NCBI RefSeq assembly: GCF_050436995.1
Contig: NC_134760.1
Span: 10,806,001 to 10,870,000, forward strand
Source of the DNA: Anticarsia gemmatalis
Lineage: Eukaryota > Arthropoda > Insecta > Lepidoptera > Erebidae
Length of the DNA: 64,000 nt
Direction of reading: 5' to 3'
Shown here: positions 23,640-33,787 of the stretch, in pieces
Layout of the letters: each line of letters begins with the position of its first letter
Position numbering within the stretch: the stretch's first letter is position 1
The notes under the pieces: generated by a model
What the model saw: only the letters and a program-made list of their open reading frames with translations
What the model was told of the DNA's origin: nothing
Database searches by the model: none
Program-made: the position numbers and the translations under genes

Positions 23640-26600
23640 GGATTTGGCGGGGACGGCGTGATTGCGTCGCTGTCCCTGACAGGACGCGGCGCCGCCGGCT
23701 CCTAGGCAACGCCTCGGCCAGCGCGCCGATTGGCGCGGCGGCGGCGCCCCGAGCAACGGCGGACGACGCGACGCTCGCGGTGCCCCCGGCAACGCTTTAT
23801 TATTATGCTGTCAATCTGTGACATTGTCACATTTTTTCGGTGTTTTTTACATATATTGTTTTAATTTTATAATTATTTTAGTAATAAGTGTAAATATTTA
23901 GAGGTAAGTATATGTCACAGTGCAGAGACAGTGGCGATGCAGAAGTGAGTGCCAGTCAACCATCTGTGTCATCGCGCGGTCTAGTGCGCTGCCCCCAATG
24001 CTCCCAGGCTCGTTACTTTAAAGGCGAGCGGGGCTTGAAAGTACATTTTGGCAAAGTCCATAAAACCCAGAATGTGCTTTCCAGCCCCGACAATTCTGAT
24101 CACACCAATTTTTCCCCACAAATTCCCTTTTGGCAAAAGCTTGCAAATCTTAAACATTCGGTCCCAATTTTAAAGCGCATTCCCCGGGCTGCGAGACCTG
24201 CAGTGGCTCAAAACTTGGCTCACTGTGTGGGTTCCGCCGTCCGGGAGAACTCTTTTAGTGCCTGGGAGCAGCTTTTAACCTTCCCCTATAGGGTTCTACA
24301 TGTACAGAAAGACCGAAGTACTAAAACTTTGACAGCAAAAATTAAACAAAATTGTAATAAATCTAACAATCATTTCGACCCAACATTTTTAAAATATACA
24401 AACACATACACATACAACAATGATTCGGTCTTTCGACATGTAGAGGCCAAATTGAGGGAGGGTGATATTTCTGGTGCGTCTAGACTGCTCTTCAGCACAG
24501 ATTCGGTGGCGCCTTGCTCTCCAGACACCCTTGCTGGTCTGCAGAGCAAGCATCCGACGCCGCCTGATGACCTCATTTTCCCAGATCCGCCCGATCCAGA
24601 CATGGATCATATCCTGACTACTTCGAAGGACGTCCTCGCGGCTGTGGGCTCTTTCAGGAGTGGATCGGCCGGCGGTCTCGACGGGCTAACGCCCCAACAC
24701 CTGAAAGACCTTGTGAGTCCGGGCGCCGGTGAGGCCGGTTGCGAACTGCTGAAGGAGCTCACCGGTCTGATTAACTTGATGCTCTCCGGCGGTGTGGCCA
24801 GTGCCGTCGTTGACGTTTTGTATGGCGCCAATTTATGCGCCCTGCGAAAGTCGGATGGCGGCATTCGCCCCATCGCCGTCGGGTGTACCTATCGGCGTAT
24901 GGCAGCAAAAATTGGTTGTAAATTTTATAAAGAACATTTGGCTTCAAAATTCCAGCCCCTTCAACTCGGTTTCGGATCAAAAGGGGGCTGTGAGGCTGCC
25001 ATACACGCGCTGAGGACGTACCTTCGCTGCAGTGAAGGTGAGGTCATCCTAAAGGTTGACCTAAAGAATGCCTTCAATTCTGTGAATCGGGACACTCTGT
25101 TGACACAGGCAAAATTAGAAACACCTAAATTATTTAAATTTCTTTGGCAATGTTATCGGCACCCTTCTAAATTACTCTTTAAGGATAATCTTTTGGAGTC
25201 TTCAGTAGGCTGTCAACAGGGTGACCCTCTTGGACCGGTCATTTTTAGCTTGGCTATTAACCCCATTATTCGGCGTCTAAATTCAAAATTTAACGTTTGG
25301 TATTTGGATGATGGTACCCTTGGGGGCGATGTAGATACCGTTTTTAATGATTTGGCTTTCCTCAAAAATGAATTCAAACGAATTGGTTTAGAACTGAATT
25401 CAAATAAATGCGAAATTTTTTTTAATAACTTACCAGACAAATCTTTGGCTTTTTCTAAATTCACTACTTTGGCTCCTAATTTGAAAATTATGCAACAAAA
25501 CTCTCTTCGCCTCCTTGGGTCCCCTATTTTAGAAGATGGTTTTGAACCTTTTATAGAGGAAAAAATTCAAAATTTTAATGAAATTTCGGAACGCCTCATC
25601 AAAATTAATATTCATTCTGCATTTACTATCATTCGGTTTTGTCTTTTCGTCCCAAAATTTACACATGCCCTTAGAGCTTCGCCTTTTTGGAAAATCTCGG
25701 TTCCACTTCTCAAAATTGATGATATCATTAGAAATACACTCACCAAAATTCTCAATGTGGCCTTGGACGACCGTGCATGGCTTCAGGCTTCCTTGCCTAT
25801 TCGTTTAGGAGGCCTCGGCGTCCGCAAAATTTCAGATGTTAGTTTGCCTGCGTTCCTGTCCTCGGTCCACGGCACGGAAGAATTGACCAGGAAAATTTTA
25901 GCTCCTACACTGGTTAATTCTGAAGTGTCGTGTAAGACCGATGCCATGAACGCCTGGAAAATGGCCGCTCCAAACACGGATTTACCTCGAAACTTGTTCT
26001 CTCAGAGACAGTGGGACGCGCCGCTCAGCAGTTTGATTAAGGAAAATATTTTATTAACATCTTCCACTTCTGCTGAGCGTGCTCGCCTTCTGGCTGTGGG
26101 AGAATGGGAATCGGGGCTTTGGCTTCAGGCTCTCCCTTCATTTAACGTAGGTACCATGCTCGATGATACCACGTTCCGCATCGCCACATGTCTTCGTTTA
26201 GGAGCCTCGTGTGTTTCTCCGCATCGTTGTCACTGCGGGGATGCTGTCGGCGAGCTCGGGCACCATGGTCTATCGTGTAATAAGAGTGCGGGTCGTTTCC
26301 CGCGTCACGCCCACCTAAACGACATAATTCGCCGGTCTCTTGCCACCGCGGGTGTTCCAGCTCTATTAGAACCCAATGGGCTGGCGCGCGACGATGGGAA
26401 GAGGCCGGACGGTATGTCGTTGTTGCCTTGGAGTATGGGCAGGCCCTTGGTTTGGGATGCAACCTGTGTCGACACCTTGGCGCCTTCCCATATTCCAGGT
26501 ACGGTGGGCATTGCGGGCGCTGCTGCCGCATCAGCAGAAAACCTCAAGCGGCGCAAATATAGTAACATTATTGGTAATTACGTATTTGTGCCGTTTGGGG

Positions 26601-26998
26601 TTGAAACCTTGGGACCGTGGGGCCCGAGTGCTCGTAGTCTCTACCGAGAGATTGCGAAGCGTCTCGTCGATGCTACGCGTGACCAGAATGCTGGCCTTTA
26701 CTTTGGTCAAAGAATTAGCATTGCCATCCAACGTGGCAATGCTGCCAGCATTCTGGGTACGTTACCAGTCGACGATGGTGAGGAGAAATTCTACGACGCG
26801 TGACGCACTCCTTTTGTATCCATATTTTATATTGTAAATATATTGTATAATAAGTATGTAAATATTTTGATATTTTTAAATTATTTCTAGTTTAGTTTAG
26901 TTTTTAAAAGTTACTCATAGTTAAGTTTTATTGTAATAAATTTCTGTTTATTTTAACGTATACATACAATAAGTTACAATAAATATAATTTGATTTGA
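23640..26998 (+). mobile_element. Near-complete R2-superfamily non-LTR retrotransposon
   Basis: The unit has a GC-rich leader (about 23640-23790, sharply richer than both flanks), a short AT-rich stretch, one long ORF, and a 3' UTR of about 195 bp with AATAAA-like sites near 26938 and 26978, ending in a TTTGATTTGATT tail. Boundaries are set by composition and by the tail. I found no clear target-site duplication, and no known insertion-site gene such as 28S rRNA is recognisable at the ends. The element fills part of the spacer between lysozyme copies 2 and 3. Confidence 0.8.
23912..26803 (+). CDS. Reverse transcriptase with restriction-like endonuclease, 963 aa, intact
   Basis: Single uninterrupted ORF. 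Near the N-terminus is one C2H2 finger (C27, C30, H45, H50), likely used for target DNA binding. The reverse transcriptase core follows: DLKNAFN with Asp383, QQGDPLGP at 435-442, and the catalytic box YLDD at 464-467 with Asp466 and Asp467. The C-terminal part has a CxC-x8-H-x4-C knuckle (C773, C775, H784, C789), then RPD (Asp833) and WDAT (Asp849), the layout of the restriction-like endonuclease of the R2/R4/NeSL/HERO group. The element would nick its target and prime reverse transcription there. YLDD instead of the usual YADD is notable. The protein ends near a conserved-looking IQRGNA motif. With no stops or frameshifts it could be recently active. The exact clade cannot be fixed without a tree. 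Confidence 0.93.
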   Translation: MSQCRDSGDAEVSASQPSVSSRGLVRCPQCSQARYFKGERGLKVHFGKVHKTQNVLSSPDNSDHTNFSPQIPFWQKLANLKHSVPILKRIPRAARPAVAQNLAHCVGSAVRENSFSAWEQLLTFPYRVLHVQKDRSTKTLTAKIKQNCNKSNNHFDPTFLKYTNTYTYNNDSVFRHVEAKLREGDISGASRLLFSTDSVAPCSPDTLAGLQSKHPTPPDDLIFPDPPDPDMDHILTTSKDVLAAVGSFRSGSAGGLDGLTPQHLKDLVSPGAGEAGCELLKELTGLINLMLSGGVASAVVDVLYGANLCALRKSDGGIRPIAVGCTYRRMAAKIGCKFYKEHLASKFQPLQLGFGSKGGCEAAIHALRTYLRCSEGEVILKVDLKNAFNSVNRDTLLTQAKLETPKLFKFLWQCYRHPSKLLFKDNLLESSVGCQQGDPLGPVIFSLAINPIIRRLNSKFNVWYLDDGTLGGDVDTVFNDLAFLKNEFKRIGLELNSNKCEIFFNNLPDKSLAFSKFTTLAPNLKIMQQNSLRLLGSPILEDGFEPFIEEKIQNFNEISERLIKINIHSAFTIIRFCLFVPKFTHALRASPFWKISVPLLKIDDIIRNTLTKILNVALDDRAWLQASLPIRLGGLGVRKISDVSLPAFLSSVHGTEELTRKILAPTLVNSEVSCKTDAMNAWKMAAPNTDLPRNLFSQRQWDAPLSSLIKENILLTSSTSAERARLLAVGEWESGLWLQALPSFNVGTMLDDTTFRIATCLRLGASCVSPHRCHCGDAVGELGHHGLSCNKSAGRFPRHAHLNDIIRRSLATAGVPALLEPNGLARDDGKRPDGMSLLPWSMGRPLVWDATCVDTLAPSHIPGTVGIAGAAAASAENLKRRKYSNIIGNYVFVPFGVETLGPWGPSARSLYREIAKRLVDATRDQNAGLYFGQRISIAIQRGNAASILGTLPVDDGEEKFYDA

Positions 26999-27000
26999 TT

Positions 27001-27230
27001 TTACAATCTTTATCAATGGTCCGAGCGGTAGTGTATGCGACTGATACCAAGTTGCTGATAACAAGTTCGTTTTCCAGATGAGGCTAAAATAATTTTCATA
27101 AACCCGCCGTTAAGATTGTCTAAGACAAAGTCCTTAGAATGCAATATTATTATCGACAAACTAAAATGAAAAAATAATGACATGAAAATGTAGTGAAAAA
27201 ATTAATGTTTTTAAACTCTCGCGACTAGTA
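27001..27230. other. Short spacer between two mobile elements
   Basis: AT-rich sequence with no recognised feature, except that 27208-27230 (TTAAACTCTCGCGACTAGTA) is repeated in inverted orientation at about 28368-28390, just outside the outermost Penelope-type repeat. Confidence 0.5.
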
Positions 27231-27400
27231 CACATAATATTATAATGCAACGGGTCTTATACGCGATTGAAAATTTAAAGGTTAGGATACCTTATTTGCT
27301 GCCCGACGTTTCGATCGCATTACAACGACCGTGGTCACGAGCTGACTGATGTGGCTGCTAAGCGTCGTCTTCTTGCGGCGCGAGTTTCGACGCCTACCCT
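27231..27400. repeat. Left inverted arm, 170 bp
   Basis: Reverse complement of 28018-28187. Both arms contain GATCGAAACG-type text and a block of alternating purine-rich and pyrimidine-rich sequence, and end at AGGGTAGGCG or its complement. Confidence 0.88.
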
Positions 27401-28069
27401 CACTTGGTTTTCACTGAGTGTACATTGTTCGGAATTGTCGGTACTTCGACACACAACACTAACGACGTCTTTACACTGGCGCGTTACGTCATGCCGGCGA
27501 CGGCTGCACTTGCTGATGACAGGATTCCACGTAGATGATAAACGGTATCCCTCTTCACGGTTGAAATTAGAATGTTTTTTGATTTCAACCGCTTCTCGTA
27601 CTATCCTGGAGTAGTAGTGGCGATCTGTGGAGAGGACCCGGGGTTGATGTAGTTCGATCCAGTGATTGGTTCCTGCTTCCAACAAGTGCTCAGCTATCGC
27701 GGATTTGTTGACTTGCCGGTTCTTGACAGCTGCGATATGTTCCTTGACCCTTTCAGCTATTGTTCTTTTGGTCTGTCCGATGTATGAACTACCGCAGCTA
27801 CAATCCACCTTGTAAACGCCAGGTGTCTGAAGAGGAATTACATCCTTTGGCGTGCGCAAATGGTTAGCTACTTTGGAGAACGGACTATATACAGTCTTTA
27901 TGGAGTATTTCTTCAGTACTGTTCCAACTTTATCCGTTACTCCTTTTATGTAGGGCATAAAAGCTGGTACTCTGCTAACACCAGTCTGACATTCTTGCCT
28001 CTTCAGACGTCGTTCGTAGGGTAGGCGTCGAAACTCGCGCCGCAAGAAGACGACGCTTAGCAGCCACAT
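27335..28069 (-). pseudogene. GIY-YIG endonuclease end of a Penelope-like polyprotein
   Basis: An open frame of 244 codons on the minus strand. Residues from about 50 match the C-terminal half of Penelope-like ORFs. The GIY-YIG signature appears as GVYKVDCSCGSSYIGQTKRT, followed by ERVKEHIAAVKN, NKSAIAEHLL and NFNREEGYRL. The reverse transcriptase domain that normally precedes it is missing, so this is a truncated remnant. Both ends of the frame run into the inverted arms: the first residues (up to about residue 17) are translated from the right arm and the last about 20 from the left arm. Those ends are therefore not native protein sequence, or the arms copy coding sequence. In intact elements the endonuclease nicks target DNA for retrotransposition. 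Confidence 0.85.
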
Positions 28070-28187
28070 CAGTCAGCTCGTGACCACGGTCGTTGTAATG
28101 CGATCGAAACGTCGGGCAGCAAATAAGGTATCCTAACCTTTAAATTTTCAATCGCGTATAAGACCCGTTGCATTATAATATTATGTG
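28018..28187. repeat. Right inverted arm, 170 bp
   Basis: Reverse complement of 27231-27400. A further, slightly diverged copy of its distal part follows at about 28250-28366 in the same orientation. Confidence 0.88.
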
Positions 28188-28249
28188 AAAAAATTAAGCT
28201 TTTGAATGCATTATGAGCTATTCACATAATAATATTATAATGACTGACA

Positions 28250-28366
28250 GTCAGCTCGTGACCACGGTCGATGTAATGCGATCGAAACATCGGGCAGCAA
28301 ATAACGTATCCTAACCTTTAAATTTTCAATCGCGTATAAGACCCGTTGCATTATAATATTATGTGT
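28250..28366. repeat. Third copy of the Penelope-type arm
   Basis: It shares GTCAGCTCGTGACCACGGTC, ATGCGATCGAAAC, GGGCAGCAAATAA and the CGCGTATAAGACCCGTTGCA block with the right arm, with a few substitutions. After it the text TACTAGTCGCGAGAGTTTAA is the inverse of the sequence just left of the left arm. Confidence 0.85.
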
Positions 28367-28392
28367 ACTAGTCGCGAGAGTTTAAAACATTA

Positions 28393-29083
28393 TTCACATA
28401 ATGTTTTTCATTCAAAAGCTTCAAAGTCAGTTCCTGGAAGCTGCTTAGTTATGTTAACGTCTGTTCCTGTAGCTCATTACGTTTATTACTCTAACTATGA
28501 AACAACTTGTTAGCATCTACTTTACTTTTTGTACTCAAAATGTGATATAAAATGTTTACGTTCAGGCTATTTTCAAAACTAGATAATTATTATAATTGTT
28601 ATATATATAATTCTTCTGTAAGTGTGTATGTCACTGAACTTCTCCTAAACGACTAGACCGATTTTGATGAAACTTTTTGTGTGTGTTCAAGGGGATCTGA
28701 GAATGGTTTAGATTCACAATTTATTTTGTCCGCTGGACAATGCTTTTTTAATATTTTTTTTTTAATTAATGACCTGTACACAGGACAACGTCTGTCGGGT
28801 CCGCTAGTATTATATAAAGTACTTTGTTATGGTAAATGACACTAGGCTCGTCCCCTATTACATGAGAATAACATTGTTAATGACATGAAACGTGTATATA
28901 CATTTTCGGGTATAACTAGAGTGATATTACGTATAATTCTTCTTAAAAAAAAAGATGGTGATTATCCTTTTCAAGTACACTTTGTTTGTTACAAGATCTG
29001 CAACCATATCCATGTTATTTAAAATTATAAGTACAGAAGCTAGCAAATATAACGACGGGTTTTGATTTTAATATGTCTTAGTA
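28393..29083. other. Spacer with a family B repeat
   Basis: Apart from the family B element at 28612-28807, nothing can be named. Confidence 0.5.
28612..28807 (+). mobile_element. Family B repeat, Helitron-like, best 3' end
   Basis: It ends with ACAGGACAACGTCTGT as a hairpin, then CGGGTCCG and CTAG followed by T, matching a Helitron 3' terminus. The 5' end is TCTTCTGTAAGTGTGTATGT. Length 196 bp, non-coding. Confidence 0.55.
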
Positions 29084-29373
29084 GCAGTGATAGACGAGTG
29101 GTATAAGTTGGTAACTCCCACGCAAGTGGTCGCAGCATCGGACCCGGGGCAACACACCAATGACTTTTCGAAGTTATGTGTGTATTAGAAATAATTATCA
29201 CTTGCTCTAACAGTGAAGGAAAAATCGTGATGCAACCTTGCATGCCCGAGAGTTCTTCAGAACAGTTTTGTGAAGGTGTGCAAGCAATTGGGCAGTGTGG
29301 TGGACTCAAGGTCTAACCCCTCTCTCATTAAGGGAGGAGACCCTTGCAGTGGGACAATAATGGGTTACATTTA
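29084..29373 (+). mobile_element. tRNA-derived SINE (family S1)
   Basis: The head GCAGTGATAGACGAGTGGTA has a tRNA A-box, but the B-box region is damaged. The body contains CTTTTCGAAGTTATGTGTGT, AACAGTGAAGGAAAAATCGT and CTTGCATGCCCGAGAGTTC, and the 3' end has GGAGACCCTTGCAGTGGGAC. The fuller sister copy is at 30345-30645. Confidence 0.8.
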
Positions 29374-29654
29374 TTATGTCTTAGTACGAAATTATGGATA
29401 CATTACTAGATTATTAATAACAAATTGACAATAAGCAAACCCCCTATTATGTTGTTTACAAACACCACAATCGAACAAAGGACGGCAAATTGAATATTAG
29501 ATGAACAGTTGTTCAATATTCATAAGTTTCTGTGTATTGTGGACAACGATATTGCAAGCATTTGACACACTTTTCAGAATTAGTATTTTCGAAAGATTCA
29601 ATTTCTGCTACTGTTAGTATTAGATATATTATATTAGATAGTAGAAATTATGAT

Positions 29655-29815
29655 TGCTTCCTCTAACTGTGGAGGAAAACACCGTAATGAAACCTTAAAT
29701 GCCTGAAGAGCATGCAATATCTACTATCTGCACTAAGCCAGCATGGTGAACTCAAGACCTAACCCCTCCCTCGTTTGGTAGGATAGCCTTGCCCAGCAGT
29801 GGGACAAAAAAACAT
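29655..29815 (+). repeat. 5'-truncated S1 SINE
   Basis: It matches the distal half of the S1 family: AACTGTGGAGGAAAACACCG, ACTCAAGACCTAACCCCTCC and GCCTTGCCCAGCAGTGGGAC. Confidence 0.7.
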
Positions 29816-30210
29816 TAGTTAAATTTTGGTCGGTTTTTATATTGTGATTTCATTATTTTCTAAATTTGTTGGGGAGAGACGCAATAACATTCCTTTTCAA
29901 TTAATAGGAAGGTGGTAAAACATTTTTATCGTCCGGAGGTTGCCTGTGCCAAGCAGTCGTTAGCAATGAAAAAGACCCGAATATTTTTGGGACTTCGCAT
30001 CGCCTAAAGAACAGTTTTAAGATCTCTCAATCATGCAAGTTTTTCTCACTAAATGCTAGCATCATTTTATCTTCATTATTAAGCAATTCGCGATCAATAG
30101 CCATGACGAGAATTATAAACATTCGTGACGTCACAATACGCTTGGATGATATTACTAATTAAAATTCTAAAAACCATCTTAGGAAGGATTATTTAACCCT
30201 CGTCAAACAC
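29816..30210. other. Spacer before tRNA-Gly
   Basis: No gene or repeat recognised. Animal tRNA genes carry internal promoters, so no upstream promoter is required here. Confidence 0.5.
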
Positions 30211-30281
30211 GCACTGCTGGTGTAGTGGTATCATGCAAGATTCCCATTCTTGCGACCCGGGTTCGATTCCCGGGCAGTGCA
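30211..30281 (+). tRNA. tRNA-Gly, anticodon CCC
   Basis: A complete cloverleaf can be drawn. The 7-bp acceptor stem is GCACTGC/GCAGTGC. The anticodon stem CAAGA/TCTTG encloses the loop TTCCCAT, with CCC at positions 34-36. The T arm is CCGGG-TTCGATT-CCCGG. The B-box GGTTCGATTCC is perfect and an A-box (TGGTGTAGTGG) is present. No intron, no encoded CCA; the discriminator base is A. A TTTT run about 10 bases downstream can terminate RNA polymerase III. No mismatch suggests decay, so it is probably functional. Confidence 0.92.
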
Positions 30282-30344
30282 TGTTTATCCTTTTGTATCT
30301 TAAAGTCTTTTGGGAATTTTCCTTTTTATTTTTGGTAATATAGA

Positions 30345-30645
30345 GCAGTGATAGCCGAGTGGTATAAGTTGACACCTCCCACGCAAATGGTCGCAGGTTC
30401 GAACCCGAGTCAACACACCAAGGACTTTTCGAAGTTATGTGTGTATTAGAAATAATTATCACATGCTCCAACGGTGAAGGAAAACATCGTGAGGAAACCT
30501 TGCATGCCTAAAATTTGTTTAATACGTTTATTGAGGGCATGCAAAGTCCCCAACCCGCACTTGGTCAGCGTGATTGACTCAAGGCCTAACCCTTCCCTCA
30601 TTCGAGGGGAGGAGACCCTTGCCCAGCAGTGGGACAGTAATGGGT
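30345..30645 (+). mobile_element. tRNA-derived SINE (family S1), fullest copy
   Basis: The head GCAGTGATAGCCGAGTGGTA...GCAGGTTCGAACCCGAGTC carries both A-box and B-box of a tRNA, of the GCCGAGTGGT type rather than Gly. The body and 3' end (GGAGACCCTTGCCCAGCAGT) match 29084-29373. It lies 63 bp after the real tRNA-Gly gene and ends in an AT-rich tail. Confidence 0.82.
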
Positions 30646-30654
30646 TAAATTTAT

Positions 30655-32972
30655 TTTTTTATTTATAATATCTTGTCCAGTTTGTAATTTGTTTTTCGTC
30701 AGCCATTTTGTAGATATTTTGGCGGCAAATCCCCGACTGGGCTGTGTTGAATTAGGCGGGAACAATTGTGATATTCTATGCTTTGAGTTTAATCTCGCCA
30801 CTGCTGAGTGTAGGGTGGACCTTATTTACTTTATTTTTTGGACCTACTTCTATGTATTGCGCTTGAGTTTATAGAGCCAGTCGGAGTTGGTGGTAAATTG
30901 TGAAACGGATTCTTTAACACCAACATCTTTACAAATATTCTAAGAGAAAGCCTTTAGAAAGCTTGTGAGCTTTTTTGGTATTTAGATTGTCATTCTTTGG
31001 TTAATGTAATTGTAGCAACGGCAGGACGAATTAATCGCTTTTAAATTAAATATTTCGATACGTCTGTTGTCCTATTGCTCTTTTATGGCAGGTATTTAAA
31101 ACAAGTTGCCTGTGAGGAGGTCGAGGATTCGATTTCGGATTAGGCAAGAATGTTAGTGAGATTAACTTGCTAAGTAACAACTCAGATATAGCAACAGAAT
31201 ACATTTCTTTAACTATACTTTCTTTAAGATAAATTCAAATTACCCAGTTTTTCTTTATAATAAAGAGAATTGTAATTTTCTCATTACATTATATACTTAA
31301 TATTTGTAGACAAAAGATGTCTTCGTTTAGTTATGAAAGTGCACAAATTAACCAGCTCTTTGTCTTAATGAAAACTATGGTTCAAAGCTTTGTTCTTACA
31401 AAACATTCGCTGAAGTTACGTTTTCATTTAAGTTGAAGCACTCGGTTCAGTACAAATACTAAGAATGAATATTATGTTTTTGCTGTCTAAGGTAAGAAAA
31501 TATTTTGTATGTGGGTTTTGGAAACATAAAAATAATCGCAGGGATTGCAAAAGTAACTAAAATAACTTGTATTTTAACCGTTACTAGTCTTTCCGTCTTT
31601 GCTTGACGTTTCGATCAGTTTGCACTAGGTCTTAATCTGTCAATGACCCAATTCTTTAATTTTCGGCAAGCGACAAAGGCCCATTATTTAAAAAAACTAC
31701 GGAATAAACATCACAATTTTTACAATACCGTACTTTACAAAAATAGTTTATTAATTCTCCCTATCCGCAAACGATATATTATTTTATCTATTATCACAGA
31801 AATCAGAACAGTATTGTTTCCATATCTATGATTTTAACACACTACAGTTACCAAAAACCTCACATTTCATTTAAACAAGTTTTCATTTCAATCTTTAAAA
31901 ATCCAAGAAACAAACGGACAAATCCCAAATACATTCGAATAAACAGTGTCCCTAACAATGAATGCTTATTTGTACGCACCCGGACAGTCCCTTCAGGAGT
32001 CGTTTGTGTGATAACCTGAAATTTTCTCCTGATTTTATGTTCGTTTTCCTTGCTGAGTGTACCGGCTGGCAAACCCCTATGTTTACCTATTTAAAATAGC
32101 ATTCGTATGAAGGTATCTACTAAAACTTGTCAGCAGTTTAACCGTTTGAAGTAGAATAAATTATAATAGAAATCATGGGTTTTGTGTGTTGGGGATTATT
32201 GTAAATATAGCATCATCAGCTAGCCGTTTTGAAATTTTAAGGTTGGCTTTTCTGAAATTGTATTAGACTGTTAACGTTTAGCGTAAACGATAATTTATTT
32301 TTGTTCTGTATATTACAGAATTTGACAATTATTGGGTAGTCGCCAGTGAGTAAAATAATACTAATAATTGTTCTAACCTGTCTGTATATGGCAATAGAAT
32401 CGGATGCTAAGTAGTATCTATTAGAGCGTAGCAAATCTGTGGTTTGGAAGCACGTAAAACTGCGGTTGTAACTACTACAGCAACTCAAAAATCAAAGCTA
32501 AAAACTTGTTGAAAACCTACAAGAAGCACATTTAGTTCTTTTATAATATGGCTTCGAAAGTCTAACATTCACTCCACCTATCTAGGCTATATTAGTTTAA
32601 CAATTCAACTTCAAAATTGTAAAATTCAACAGTCGGTTTACACAATAAGATAAAACAAAAAGCCTTTAGTGATAATTCACGAACACCTCACCATCACAAT
32701 GTTCCATTATAACTCGGTACATGTATAATTTCACAGTGTCTTGCGCCGCGTGATGTGCCATGAAATAACGAATATGGCTATGACAAGAACGAATGGTGAA
32801 GGAATTCTGCTTATTTAAGGGTTGAGGGGGCTGATTTATTTTTAATTCACTTGCCGAGTGTCATTGTGATAAAGTCTACGCTTTTGCCTGAGAAACCACT
32901 TGCCCTCTCATGATGGCTACTGATATCTCTCCTTAGTGTCAAATTTAAAAGGACTGCCTCTGTAGCGCATTC
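30655..32972. other. Gene-free stretch
   Basis: AT-rich. About 31086-31150 has a B-box-like GAGGATTCGATTTC, probably a decayed SINE head. No exon chain or young insertion found. Confidence 0.5.
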
Positions 32973-33145
32973 GATACAGTACCTCGATTCTGTACCACTA
33001 TCGACTACCGACAACCGGCTAGCTATCGAATTTTGACATTAAGAATGTACTGTCAAAATATTTCCTACGACACCCGTCAGAGGCGCTGATCAGATCAGCT
33101 CGGTTGTCGGTAGTCGATAGTATTAGAGAATCGAGCTACTGTATC
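32973..33145. mobile_element. Complete MITE of family E with long terminal inverted repeats
   Basis: The left terminus reads GATACAGTACCTCGATTCT and the right terminus is its inverse with one mismatch. The next blocks, CTATCGACTACCGACAACCG and CGGTTGTCGGTAGTCGATAG, are perfect inverses. The element is 173 bp and non-coding. Other copies, mostly partial, are at 12843, 16335 and 23117. Confidence 0.82.
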
Positions 33146-33787
33146 TGACTTTTAATCATGTCGTCTCGGGTTTATTGGATTTCATTACATGGAACTAACA
33201 ATGTCATTAGCGAAACGTGAGTTTTCTTCACATGCACCTGCATACACCCTCGAGTATGACAGGCGTGATAATATATTAAGTATAATTATATGTCAATTTC
33301 AATAGCCACACATTTAAATCGGCTCAGTTCGGCAAAAAAAAAACTTTTTAAATTCTGTAATAAAAGACTAGCGGATTTTTTTTTATTATTTTCGCACGAA
33401 ATATTGACAAACATACCAGCTTTTTCATGATTTTTATGCCGTAATCTTATATGCCAGTAAATCCTAAATCATCAAAAAGACAACGTTTTATTCAAGCATT
33501 TTGGTCAATTTATATCTACAATGGTAAGCAAATATAAATTTTATTTGTAAAATGCTGACAAAGAGGTGTGCGGTCAAATATTTAAAAACGCTGACTTTGG
33601 TCAACCCTTCTTAGTTTTGAAACAAAAGTATAAAAGGATTTTTTGATATTTTTTGACGACGATGATATCTCAATTATTGTTCCAGGGATTTCTTCAAAAA
33701 TTTGTATAGTTAGGATTGTTCTAAGTGTAAAGCTAGATGGTAGGTATTCTAGACATGATACATTAACAAATGAGAATAGTTATCTTC
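33146..33787. other. Gene-free stretch
   Basis: AT-rich; nothing recognised. Confidence 0.45.

Larger units (their letters stand above)
27231..28392 (-). mobile_element. Truncated Penelope-like element between inverted arms
   Basis: Two arms of 170 bp, 27231-27400 and 28018-28187, are reverse complements of each other with no mismatch that I could see. A third partial arm, in direct orientation with the right arm, is at about 28250-28366, and its outer flank matches the outer flank of the left arm. Between the arms lies the GIY-YIG end of a Penelope-like element on the minus strand; the reverse transcriptase is absent. Penelope-like elements often carry terminal repeats in mixed orientations, which fits. 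A diverged relic of the same arm is at 39893-40015. Confidence 0.82.

Noticed and set aside
26142..26837. Long antisense and shifted frames over the endonuclease end of the R2-type ORF
   Set aside because: They are shadows of the 963-codon frame, which carries all the motifs.
31590..31640. CTTGACGTTTCGATCA as another Penelope-type arm
   Set aside because: Only about ten bases match; neither neighbouring block of the arm is present.
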